57,216 nt of DNA. Origin: Gammaproteobacteria bacterium (lineage in GTDB: Bacteria > Pseudomonadota > Gammaproteobacteria > Steroidobacterales > GCA-2729495). The number at the start of each line of letters is the position of its first letter. The stretch's first letter is position 1. Below the pieces are notes generated by a model. The model was not told the DNA's origin and searched no databases. It worked only from the letters and a program-made list of their open reading frames with translations. Location of the stretch: contig JAJFJS010000106.1 in the NCBI GenBank assembly GCA_021773815.1, positions 1 through 57,216 of the forward strand, given 5' to 3'. A program made the translations under genes and the position numbers. Positions 23,948-32,555 of the stretch are shown piece by piece.

Positions 23948-25549
23948 ATGCGTGTCCCCATCGGGTCCAGTCGCGGATTTCGCGCCTGGGCGTTCTGCGT
24001 CGCGCTCGCGTGCATCATCGTGGCAGGCGTCGTGCAGGCCGGCGATAAGACGGCGTTGCGTCGCGGAACCCAGGCGGAACTCCGCTCCCTTGATCCGCAA
24101 GTGGTCATTGGCAATTCGGCCGGCGCGATGATGTACGACCTGTTCGAAGGTCTGGTAACGGTCAGCGCCGACGGGCAGTTGCTGCCGGGGGCCGCCGAAT
24201 CCTGGACGGTGACGGATGGCGGACGCACCTATGTGTTCCGGATTCGCGAAGGGTTGCGCTGGTCCGATGGCGCGACGCTCGACGCGCGGGACTTCGTTTA
24301 TTCTCTGCAACGGATCGTCGATCCGAAAAATGCCTTACGCGGCGCCGGGGCTATCTTCCCGATACGCAATGCAACGGCCATCACGCGAGGCGAGAAACCG
24401 GCCACCGAACTGGGTGTGCGGGCCATTGACCCGTTGACGCTGGAAATTTCTCTGGATAACCCCGCGCCGTTCTTTATCGACATGCTGGCATCGTTTGCTG
24501 CATGTCCCGTGCCCCGACATGCGATCGAGCGATATGGCGCGCAGTGGAGCATGCCGGGCAATATGGTGACCAGCGGCGCCTACGTGCTCGAGGAGTGGAT
24601 CTCCAACACCCATTACAAACTCGTCAAGAACCCCTGGTTTCGTGATGTCGACAACGTGCGAATCGACGAGGTGTATTACTACCCGCTACTCGACAAGGAA
24701 ACCGCCGTGCAGCGGTTTCGGGCCGGTGAACTCGATATCACGCTGGACGTTCCTCCCAATCGCCTCGATTGGTTCAAGAAGAACATGCCCACCGAAACGA
24801 AGAACTATCCGGCGCTGGGCGTCAGGTACCTGGTCGTCAACACGGAACGACCGCCGCTCGATGACGTCCGGATTCGTCGGGCGCTGTCGATCTCGATCAA
24901 CCGTGAAGTGATCGCCGAAAAGATTCTCCGCGACGGCAGCCTGCCGGTGACCAATATTGTTCCGGCTGCGTTGCCGGAGTACGGTCCGAATCCGGCACCG
25001 TTTGCGGAGCAGCCCTACGAGCAGCGGCTGGCGGAGGCGAATCGTCTCGTGGCCGAGGCAGGATTCGGCGCCGAGCGACCGCTGCGATTTACGATGGAGA
25101 TCCTGCCGGGGGAAGGGCCCCGACGCGTCGCCGTGGCATTGCAGGCGATGTGGCGCGCCCTCGGCGCGGAAGTCACGATTGTCAATATCGGCACGAAGGG
25201 GCACCAGAAAGCGTTGGCCACCGGCGACTTCGGCCTGTCCTGGTATACGTACTTCGTGCCGTTCTCCGACGCCACTGCATTCCTGTTGCTGCTGGAGTCA
25301 GACAGCAACCGCAATTATTCGAAATACCACAACACCGAGTTTGACGCGATGCTGACGGCGGCGAACGATATCGCCGATCCGGCCGAACGGATCGCGTTCT
25401 TGCGGCGCGCCGAGCAACTGGCGCTCGCGGACTTCCCGCTGATCCCGCTGTTTACTCCGATGCGTGTATACCTGATCAATCAGAGAGTCCACGGTTGGAT
25501 CAACCATACTGAGCCGCACCTGGCGCGCCACCTGTCTGTCGTCGACTAG
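23948..25549 (+). CDS. ABC transporter substrate-binding protein, Opp/Dpp (SBP family 5)
   Basis: The start is ATG 23948 with AGGAGG 7 bases upstream, giving a 533-residue protein with a clear signal peptide ending near VVQAG. Family-5 features: LRRGTQAELRSLDPQV, MMYDLFEGLVTVSADGQLLPGAAESW, YVFRIREGLRWSDGATLDARDFVYS and RIRRALSISINREVIAE. Family 5 proteins bind oligopeptides, nickel complexes, haem or 5-aminolevulinate. The gene is convergent with the ATPase and permease genes at 25794-29582 and divergent from the copy-2 flavoprotein, with an 8-6-8 operator-like site in the gap. Given the context, a tetrapyrrole precursor or haem-type ligand is a reasonable guess beside the default of peptides. 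Confidence 0.9.
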   Translation: MRVPIGSSRGFRAWAFCVALACIIVAGVVQAGDKTALRRGTQAELRSLDPQVVIGNSAGAMMYDLFEGLVTVSADGQLLPGAAESWTVTDGGRTYVFRIREGLRWSDGATLDARDFVYSLQRIVDPKNALRGAGAIFPIRNATAITRGEKPATELGVRAIDPLTLEISLDNPAPFFIDMLASFAACPVPRHAIERYGAQWSMPGNMVTSGAYVLEEWISNTHYKLVKNPWFRDVDNVRIDEVYYYPLLDKETAVQRFRAGELDITLDVPPNRLDWFKKNMPTETKNYPALGVRYLVVNTERPPLDDVRIRRALSISINREVIAEKILRDGSLPVTNIVPAALPEYGPNPAPFAEQPYEQRLAEANRLVAEAGFGAERPLRFTMEILPGEGPRRVAVALQAMWRALGAEVTIVNIGTKGHQKALATGDFGLSWYTYFVPFSDATAFLLLLESDSNRNYSKYHNTEFDAMLTAANDIADPAERIAFLRRAEQLALADFPLIPLFTPMRVYLINQRVHGWINHTEPHLARHLSVVD

Positions 25550-25793
25550 CCGCTGGTGGAAAAAGTATCAGGTGAGTTCGCCCTAACGGCACTTTCTTCG
25601 GGCGCAAGACAAGGCAAGAGCGGCCAAAAAAAGCGCAGTGTACACGCCAATACATGAGCCCTCGTCGCATCGGCAAGAGTGAGCCATTCTTCATGCCGGA
25701 TCGTACCGCCTGCGTGTCTTTCAACCAGTTGCTGGCGTGAGGGCGGTTGGGCACTGCGCAACACGAAGAGGTCTGTCGGCGATGCGATTCTGA

Positions 25794-26810
25794 TCAGCGG
25801 TCGGTGGCGCCGGCGGATTGGCTATCAGTCTCGTCGCGATAGTGACAGGCGGCCTCGTGTGACGTTGTAATCGGCTGCAGAGTCGGCGCCTCTCGCTGGC
25901 ATCTGGGCGTCATCCGCGGGCAACGTGTATGAAAAACGCAGCCGCCCGGCGGCTCCAGCGGCGACGGTACCTCGCCGGACAGGATGATGCGGTCGGGTCG
26001 TTTTGCGCCGGGTGCGGCGGCCGGGATCGCGCTCATCAGTGCGCGCGTATATGGGTGCCTGGCATCGTTAAACAATTCATCACGACTCGCGATCTCGACC
26101 AGTCGCCCGAGGTACATCACGACGATGCGCTCACACATCAGGCGGACCACGGACAGATCATGGCTGATGAACAAAAATGCCGTGCCCGAGTCCCGTTGCA
26201 GCTGCTTCAATAACGTGATGACCTGGGCCTGCGTGGATACGTCCAGAGCGCTGACCGGTTCGTCGCAGATCACCAGTTTCGGTTTAAGAATCATGGCCCG
26301 TGCGATGCCGACGCGCTGACACTGCCCGCCGCTGAATTCGTGCGGATAGCGATTGATCAGGTCCGGTTCGAGGCCGACTCCGACCATCATTTCCCTGACG
26401 GCCGCGGCCCGTTCGTCCGGCGGCATTTTCGGTCGGAACACCCGCAACGGCTCGCCGATAATATTGCCGATCGTCATGCGCGGGTTCAGGCTCGACAGCG
26501 GATCCTGAAAGATGATCTGCAACTCCTGCCTTTTGCTGTTCATCTCCCGCCGGCTCAGGTCGCCGAGGTTCTCGCCGTTCCAGATGACGCGGCCGGATGT
26601 CGGCCGGATCAGCTGCAGAATCGCGCGTGACAGCGTCGACTTGCCGCAGCCGGATTCACCGACGATGCCGAGCGTTTCACCCTCGCGCACCGTCAGGCTG
26701 ATGTCTTCGACAGCCCGTAAAACCTGAGTTGCCGAGCCACGTAAAGCACGCGGCTGGCGGACCGGGAAATGGACCGCGAGACGCTCGACGTTCAGGATAA
26801 TCGGCTTCAT
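25794..26810 (-). CDS. Oligopeptide/dipeptide-type ABC transporter ATPase (OppF/DppF-like)
   Basis: A 338-residue ATPase with Walker [15 protein letters not shown], signature [15 protein letters not shown], Walker [13 protein letters not shown] and the C-terminal oligopeptide-transporter extension ([14 protein letters not shown], then a cysteine-containing segment [12 protein letters not shown] that in this family can hold an iron-sulfur site). The start at 26810 overlaps the stop of the upstream ATPase as ATGA. It is the last gene of the four-gene transporter operon. Confidence 0.92.
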   Translation of the reverse strand: MKPIILNVERLAVHFPVRQPRALRGSATQVLRAVEDISLTVREGETLGIVGESGCGKSTLSRAILQLIRPTSGRVIWNGENLGDLSRREMNSKRQELQIIFQDPLSSLNPRMTIGNIIGEPLRVFRPKMPPDERAAAVREMMVGVGLEPDLINRYPHEFSGGQCQRVGIARAMILKPKLVICDEPVSALDVSTQAQVITLLKQLQRDSGTAFLFISHDLSVVRLMCERIVVMYLGRLVEIASRDELFNDARHPYTRALMSAIPAAAPGAKRPDRIILSGEVPSPLEPPGGCVFHTRCPRMTPRCQREAPTLQPITTSHEAACHYRDETDSQSAGATDR

Positions 26811-27778
26811 GACTGCCCGTTCCGGAAGCAGGCCGACAGGTGCGCGTCGAACGCGGGCATCAGCGGCGGACGTTCCGTGCGGCAGCGAGCCATCACCTGT
26901 GTGCATCGATCGGCGAATGAACAACCGGCGGGGAGATGCTGCAGGTCGGGTGGGCGTCCGGGAATCAGCGGCAGCCCGGCGTCCGGGTCAGAATCGAGTC
27001 GCGGCGTCGCGCGGAGCAGGGCCTGCGTATACGGATGCTGGGGGCGGTCGAAGATATCGGCAACATTGCCCGACTCGACCATGCGCCCCGCGTACATGAC
27101 GATGACGCGATCACACAACTCGGCCGCGACGCCAAAATCATGGGTAATCATGATGATGGCCGTGTCGGTGTGCCGTTTCAGGCCGGCCATGAACTCGAGG
27201 ATCTGGGCCTGTATCGTGATGTCGAGGGCGGTCGTCGGTTCATCGGCAATTATCAGGTCCGGTTTGCAGGCCAGCGCCAGCGCAATCATCACGCGCTGAC
27301 GCATGCCGCCCGATAATTCGTGCGGATACATGCCGAAGCGTCGTTTCGGCTGCGGGAATTGCAGGATGTCGAGGACCTCGAGTGCGCGCGCCCGGGCCTG
27401 GGCGTTATTCATGCCCTTGTGCTCGACCAGCGCCTCGCACAGTTGTTCGCCGATACGCATGAAGGGCGTCAGTCCCGCCATCGAATCCTGAAAGACCATG
27501 CCGATCGAATCGCCGCGTATTCGGTCCATCGCCTTGCGCGGCGCATTGAGGATTTCCTGGCCGCGAAACCGGACGCTGCCGGTCGCGGCGCCATTGCGTG
27601 GCAGCAGGCCCATCAGCGCCATGCAACTCTGTGTCTTGCCCGATCCCGATTCGCCGACGATGCCGACGCACTCGCCTCGCCCGACCGAAAAACTCAGGCT
27701 CTCGACCGCGTGCAGGCTGCCGCCCTTGATGTTAAACCGGACGCTGAGTTCCTCGCATTTGAGCAGCGGTGCCGTCAT
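26807..27778 (-). CDS. Oligopeptide/dipeptide-type ABC transporter ATPase (OppD/DppD-like)
   Basis: A 323-residue ATPase with Walker [15 protein letters not shown], signature [16 protein letters not shown], Walker [13 protein letters not shown] and a C-terminal [14 protein letters not shown] extension ending in the cysteine-bearing [13 protein letters not shown] segment. The Walker A lysine is followed by threonine, as usual. Its start at 27778 overlaps the preceding permease stop as ATGA, and its stop overlaps the next ATPase start in the same way, so the operon is tightly coupled. Confidence 0.92.
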   Translation of the reverse strand: MTAPLLKCEELSVRFNIKGGSLHAVESLSFSVGRGECVGIVGESGSGKTQSCMALMGLLPRNGAATGSVRFRGQEILNAPRKAMDRIRGDSIGMVFQDSMAGLTPFMRIGEQLCEALVEHKGMNNAQARARALEVLDILQFPQPKRRFGMYPHELSGGMRQRVMIALALACKPDLIIADEPTTALDITIQAQILEFMAGLKRHTDTAIIMITHDFGVAAELCDRVIVMYAGRMVESGNVADIFDRPQHPYTQALLRATPRLDSDPDAGLPLIPGRPPDLQHLPAGCSFADRCTQVMARCRTERPPLMPAFDAHLSACFRNGQS

Positions 27779-28662
27779 CGGTCTTTCGGGTCCAGCGCGT
27801 CGCGCAGCCCGTCGCCGATGAAGTTGAAACAGAACATCGTCACGGTCAGGAAGGCCGACGGAATCAGCAGGAGCCACGGGCCGGCTTCGATCTCGTTGGT
27901 GCCCTGTGAGATCAGGCGCCCCCAGCTGGTGTAGGGTTCCTGTACGCCCAGGCCGAGAAAACTCAGGTAACTCTCGACGAGGATGTTGATCGGGATCAGC
28001 AGCGTTACGTAGACGATGACGGGGCCGAGGACGTTCGGAATGATATAGCGCGTCAGGATGGCCAGCTGGGACAGGCCCATGGCACGCGCTGCTTCAACAT
28101 AGTCCTTCTCGCGAATCGATAGTGTCTGGCCGCGGACGATGCGTGCCATCGTCAACCATTCGACGGCGCCGATGCTGATGAAGACCAGGATGAAGTTATT
28201 GCCGAACACGCTGATCAGGATGATGATCAAGAACAGCGCGGGAACCGCGTACAGGATGTCGACCATGCGCATCATGACGGTGCCGATGCGGCCGCCGAGA
28301 AAACCCGCGACGGCTCCGTACAACACGCCGATCGACAGGGCGACCAGCGTCGTCAGAATGCCGATGGTCAGCGAGATGCGCGCACCGTAGAACACCCGTG
28401 CAAACATGTCGCGCCCGTTGACGTCCGTGCCGAACCAGTGATGATTTTCCAGTGACGGTGCGACCAGCATCCGGTCCCAGTACACCTCATCGAGGGCATG
28501 CGGTCCCCAGATCGGTACGATGATCGCCAAAACAAGGATCGTCAGCATGATCCCGGTACTGATCATCGCGGCCCGGTTGGCGACAAAGCGGTCGGCCGCG
28601 TCCCGCCACAGCGATCGGCCGGCCGGTGGCGTTTCGGATGTCATGGTGCCGAGTGTGCTCAC
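27775..28662 (-). CDS. ABC transporter permease (OppC/DppC-like)
   Basis: A 295-residue membrane protein with about six hydrophobic segments, the N-terminal OppC-type extension (SLWRDAADRFVANRAAMIST), the HHWFGTDVNGRDMFARVFYG motif of DppC proteins, and the EAA loop EAARAMGLSQLAILTRYIIP that contacts an ATPase. The GTG start at 28662 overlaps the DppB-like stop in a GTGA arrangement. Confidence 0.92.
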   Translation of the reverse strand: MSTLGTMTSETPPAGRSLWRDAADRFVANRAAMISTGIMLTILVLAIIVPIWGPHALDEVYWDRMLVAPSLENHHWFGTDVNGRDMFARVFYGARISLTIGILTTLVALSIGVLYGAVAGFLGGRIGTVMMRMVDILYAVPALFLIIILISVFGNNFILVFISIGAVEWLTMARIVRGQTLSIREKDYVEAARAMGLSQLAILTRYIIPNVLGPVIVYVTLLIPINILVESYLSFLGLGVQEPYTSWGRLISQGTNEIEAGPWLLLIPSAFLTVTMFCFNFIGDGLRDALDPKDR

Positions 28663-29582
28663 TTCTGTCGAATCCTCGGATCCAGAAAGCCGTAGAGCAC
28701 ATCGGCCACCAGGTTGAGCATGACGATAAATACGGCATAGACGATCACGATGCCCATGACGACGGGGTAGTCGCGGTCGATTGCGCTATCGACAAAAGCA
28801 CGCCCGATGCCCGGCAGGCCGAAAATCTTCTCGATGATGACCGAGCCGGTCATGACCGTGGCAATCGCCGGACCAAGGTAGCTGACGACGGGAATGAAGA
28901 CGGGGCGCAGGACGTGCCGCAGGATAACCTTGTGCTCCGGCATGCCCTTCGCGCGCGCCGTCCGGACGAAATCCATGTGCAGCGCTTCGAGCATCGCGCC
29001 GCGGGTGATGCGGGCGATGGCGGCGACCTTTGGAATGGCCAGTGTCGTAACCGGCAGAATCAGATTCTGAATTTGCCCGCCGTTCCAGCCCGAGATCGGC
29101 AGCCAGGCAAGATACAGGCCAAACACGAGGATCAGCAGCGGTGCGGTCACGAAGGTCGGCACCGCGACACCGGTCATCGCCGCGGCCATGACCGCGTAGT
29201 CCACCGCGGTATTCTGTCGCAACGCTGCGATGATGCCGCACAGCAGCCCGATCGACAGGCCGATGGCCATCGCGCTCAGGCCGACCGTGATGCTGACCGG
29301 CAAACCGGTCGCGATAATCTGATTCACGGTGAGTTCCCGGTATACAAGCGAGGGTCCGAGATCGCCGCGTAACAGGTTGGACAGGTAGTGCACAAACTGT
29401 TGCCAGATCGGGTCGTCGAGATGATAGGCGGCGCGCAGGTTGTTCAGCACCTCGGGATCGAGATCCGGCAGATCATCGAACGGTCCGCCCGGCGCCGCGT
29501 GCATCAGCACGAACGTCAATACGATGATCACGAAGATCGTCGGTACGGCAAACAACACGCGCCGCACTACAAAACTGAACAT
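28659..29582 (-). CDS. ABC transporter permease (OppB/DppB-like)
   Basis: A 307-residue membrane protein opening with FVVRRVLFAVPTIFVIIVLTF and APGGPFD, typical of DppB, with the EAA loop RTARAKGMPEHKVILRHVLRP. The start at ATG 29582 has GAGGG about 12 bases upstream. It is the first gene of the permease/ATPase operon, whose probable promoter overlaps the palindrome at 29700-29721. Confidence 0.92.
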   Translation of the reverse strand: MFSFVVRRVLFAVPTIFVIIVLTFVLMHAAPGGPFDDLPDLDPEVLNNLRAAYHLDDPIWQQFVHYLSNLLRGDLGPSLVYRELTVNQIIATGLPVSITVGLSAMAIGLSIGLLCGIIAALRQNTAVDYAVMAAAMTGVAVPTFVTAPLLILVFGLYLAWLPISGWNGGQIQNLILPVTTLAIPKVAAIARITRGAMLEALHMDFVRTARAKGMPEHKVILRHVLRPVFIPVVSYLGPAIATVMTGSVIIEKIFGLPGIGRAFVDSAIDRDYPVVMGIVIVYAVFIVMLNLVADVLYGFLDPRIRQK

Positions 29583-29699
29583 TCTCGGCAAACCCTCGCC
29601 GCGGTCGCGCCGCGACCGCCTGTTATCCGGCAGCGACCGACACGGGACATGTCGATGGCGCCACGGGTCGGGGATCAATGTCTGATCCACGAAGTTTAT

Positions 29700-29721
29700 A
29701 TGTTTATAATGACATTACAAG
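29700..29721 (-). promoter_or_regulatory. Operator-like palindrome upstream of the ABC permease operon
   Basis: Read on the minus strand, CTTGTAAT-N6-ATAAACAT lies 118 bases before the DppB-like start. The left arm matches the shared consensus; the right arm keeps 5 of 8 bases. TTGTAA within it and TAAACT 16 bases downstream could form the promoter. It also lies 76 bases beyond the end of the MFS gene. Confidence 0.5.
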
Positions 29722-29797
29722 TTTGGTCCGCGGCGGACCTGCTGCCAGCGGGCAATATACCCCGCAGGTTGCGGTAAGTGGAGTGGACCCGCTGCGC

Positions 29798-31081
29798 CTA
29801 TGCGGGCGGCCGGGCGCCGGTATCGGCATCCCCGTCGCCGTGGGCGGCGACATCGGCGGCGGTCAGGGCCCGGGCGAGCCGCGGGCGCCCGGCCCAGACG
29901 ATCATGGCCGCCGCACCCATGATCACGGCGCCGTACAGAAACGGAAGTGTCAATCCGAATGCCTCGGTCCACACGCCCATCGCGAAGGCGCCGAGCGCCG
30001 GTCCGCCGCGGTCGAGCAGGGCCCAGAAACTCATGACGCGGCCGCGCATCGACGGGGCCGCCGCCATTTGCGTGAGCGTCTGACCGGCCACATAGGACAG
30101 TGTGGTCGCGGCGCTGTAGAGCCCGATGATCACCATCGCGATGATCATGTCGGTCGTCATGCAGAATCCGATAATCATGAGTGCGGACAGCAGGGCGCCG
30201 GCGCACAATGACGTCGTCAGTCCCGCGGCCGTCTTGCGCCGTGCCATCCACAGTCCGCCAAGCAGGCTGCCGCAACCTGCGGACGATGTCAGCAATGCCA
30301 GGCCTTCGGGACCCCGGCCCAATACGAGGTCGGAGAAGGCTGCGAAGAACTGGCTGATCGACCCGATCGTCAGCACGCGCAGCAGAAAGAAGCCGAACAG
30401 CACGATGATTCCCGAATGGTGCAGAACATACGTCATGCCCTCGCGGATCGCGAAAACAGCGCCGCGGCGCTGAGATATCGCCGTTCCATCCTGCGGCGGC
30501 AGCCGCAACAGGCTTACGGCGACCAGTAACGCCATAAAGCTGATGGCATTGATCAAGAATGCCCAGCCGATATCGCCGAAAGCAATGATGATGCCGGCGA
30601 TCGCCGGGCCGATGAATCGGGCGACGCTGAACGTGATGGAACCAAAGGCAATCGCCGTCGGCAGGTCCCGATCGCGGACGAGGTCCGGCGTCATGGCCAT
30701 GCGGGCAGGCTGGCTCAGCGCCAGGAAGCCCGAGATCGAGGCTTTTGCGGCAAACAGCCAGACAATCGTCAGCATGTCGAATTCGTACAGGGCAAAAAGC
30801 GCGAGCGTGAGCACGCAGGCACAGGACTGCGCAATGAGCACGACTCTGCGGCGCTCATACCGGTCGGCGAGCACACCCGCCCAGGGCGTCACGATCAGGG
30901 TCGGCAGCAACTGTGCCATCGCCATGATCCCGAGCCAGAATGTCGACTCCGTCAGTTCCCAGGTCAGCCACGCGATCGTGACGATCTGAATCCACGTGCC
31001 GATCAGCGACAGGATATTGCCGCCGATGAAGATGGCGAAATTTCGATTCGAAAAGAGGCTGGTCAGTGAGGCCGGCAACAT
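29798..31081 (-). CDS. MFS transporter of the EntS/MFS_3 type
   Basis: A protein of about 427 residues with about 12 hydrophobic segments. The N-terminus FSNRNFAIFIGGNILSLIGTWIQ and the loop WAGVLADRYERRRVVLIAQ (the A-motif between helices 2 and 3) match the MFS_3 family of exporters, which includes the enterobactin exporter EntS. The start at ATG 31081 is preferred by homology; a GTG at 31132 would add 17 residues, and neither has a good ribosome site. It is divergent from the RND operon, and an operator-like site lies in that gap, so it may be part of the same regulon as an exporter. Confidence 0.85.
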   Translation of the reverse strand: MLPASLTSLFSNRNFAIFIGGNILSLIGTWIQIVTIAWLTWELTESTFWLGIMAMAQLLPTLIVTPWAGVLADRYERRRVVLIAQSCACVLTLALFALYEFDMLTIVWLFAAKASISGFLALSQPARMAMTPDLVRDRDLPTAIAFGSITFSVARFIGPAIAGIIIAFGDIGWAFLINAISFMALLVAVSLLRLPPQDGTAISQRRGAVFAIREGMTYVLHHSGIIVLFGFFLLRVLTIGSISQFFAAFSDLVLGRGPEGLALLTSSAGCGSLLGGLWMARRKTAAGLTTSLCAGALLSALMIIGFCMTTDMIIAMVIIGLYSAATTLSYVAGQTLTQMAAAPSMRGRVMSFWALLDRGGPALGAFAMGVWTEAFGLTLPFLYGAVIMGAAAMIVWAGRPRLARALTAADVAAHGDGDADTGARPPA

Positions 31082-31284
31082 CGTCGATCGGCCGGCAACG
31101 GCGGACGAAAAAGGGTCTGGCGCGCCCGGCACTCGGTTGTTGTCATCGTGTTGCCCATCGTCCTGGTGACGCGCGATCGCGGCGATGGCGTTGATCGCCG
31201 TCCGGATACAGCGGGCCAGGCACCCTTGTTCATATGCCTTTGCGGGCAGGAAAGTGATTGATAAATATCGGCTCTCATCCTACA

Positions 31285-31306
31285 CTCATCATAATGTACT
31301 AACAAC
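31285..31306. promoter_or_regulatory. Operator-like palindrome between the MFS and RND genes
   Basis: Read on the minus strand, GTTGTTAG-N6-ATGATGAG keeps 7 of 8 and about 6 of 8 bases of the shared arms STTGTWAT and ATAAYGAC with the same 6-base spacer. It sits in the 313-base divergent gap (31082-31394), 89 bases before the RND adaptor gene. I saw nothing else in this gap. Confidence 0.45.
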
Positions 31307-31394
31307 ATACAATACGACGGATCGACCGGCGGGCATGATCTTCGGTGATCATCCCTTGATTTCACGACCGTGATCCTTTATTGCCGAACAGATA

Positions 31395-32513
31395 ATGTCC
31401 GTGAGCAAACACCCGCTGTTGATTCTGTCGCTGATCGCCGCCGTGGCGGTCGGCGCCGTCACGATCAACAAAATCCTCGGCGACCAGTCGACGGCGCCCC
31501 GCCGCCCCGCGGCGCTGCTCCGGGTCGTGGTCGAACCGGCCCGGCTGCTGCCGTACCAGGATTCGATCGAGGCGAACGGCACGGCGCGTGCTATCGAGTC
31601 GGTGGAATTGATGTCGACCGTGACCGAGACGGTCCGGGCGGTGCACTTTACCGACGGCATGACGGTTCGACAGGGCGATGTGCTGATCGAACTGACGAGC
31701 GCTGAGGAAAGCGCCGTGCTTGCCGAAGCCCGAGCGGCGCTGGCCGAGGCACGCCGGAAATTCGAACGCAATAAAAACCTGGTCGCCAAAGGCGATATTG
31801 CCGAGTCGGTTGTCGATCAGGCGAAGGCGGATCTGGAATCCGCCGAAGCGCGGGTCGAAGGTATGCTGGCGCGTCTCGACGACCGGGTGATTCGTGCACC
31901 GTTTTCAGGCGTGCTGGGTTTTCGGCAGGTGTCGCCGGGTACGCTCATGTCGGGCAATACGGTGATCACGACGCTCGATGATATCAGCACGATCATCGTG
32001 GACTTCTCCGTCCCCGAGGCGTTCCTCGCCGGCCTGCGCATCGGTCAAAGTATCGATGCCAGGAGTCCCGCCTATCCGGACAGGGGATTTGCCGGCAGTG
32101 TGACCACGATTCGTTCGCGCATCGATCCGGTGACGCGAGCCGCCACGGTGCGGGCGGCGCTCGACAATGAAGAGCGTTTGTTGCGACCGGGCATGCTGCT
32201 GGCGATCGAACTGATCGAGCGGCGCGGTGAATCGCTGTTCGTGCCAGAGGAGTCGTTGGTGTCGATCCGGGATCGCCGGTTCGTATTTTACGTCGACGAT
32301 ACATCGGCGGCCCGGCAGGTCGAGGTGCAAACGGGCCGGAGGCAGCGCGGCTTCGTCGAAGTGGTCGAGGGTCTGCAACCCGGGGATCGGGTCATCACCC
32401 GCGGTACGACACGAGTTCGTGACGGTATGACGGTCAGCCTGGGCGACAACGATGCGTCGGGTGCGAATCGGCTGGCCCGGGACCGGGCGGCCGGTGGCGC
32501 GGCGGCCAGGTAG
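31395..32513 (+). CDS. RND efflux periplasmic adaptor (membrane fusion protein)
   Basis: A 372-residue protein with an N-terminal membrane anchor or signal (LLILSLIAAVAVGAVTI), a barrel-sandwich half (GTARAIESVELMSTVTETV and DGMTVRQGDVLIEL), an alpha-hairpin with coiled-coil heptads (residues about 105-155), the second lipoyl half (VIRAPFSGVLGFRQVSPGTL), and a C-terminal membrane-proximal domain. It links the inner-membrane pump encoded 42 bases downstream to an outer-membrane channel, which is not encoded here. Confidence 0.9.
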   Translation: MSVSKHPLLILSLIAAVAVGAVTINKILGDQSTAPRRPAALLRVVVEPARLLPYQDSIEANGTARAIESVELMSTVTETVRAVHFTDGMTVRQGDVLIELTSAEESAVLAEARAALAEARRKFERNKNLVAKGDIAESVVDQAKADLESAEARVEGMLARLDDRVIRAPFSGVLGFRQVSPGTLMSGNTVITTLDDISTIIVDFSVPEAFLAGLRIGQSIDARSPAYPDRGFAGSVTTIRSRIDPVTRAATVRAALDNEERLLRPGMLLAIELIERRGESLFVPEESLVSIRDRRFVFYVDDTSAARQVEVQTGRRQRGFVEVVEGLQPGDRVITRGTTRVRDGMTVSLGDNDASGANRLARDRAAGGAAAR

Positions 32514-32555
32514 GCAACCGCGTGCCATGGCAATCGGCCGCATGATCATCCGCTG

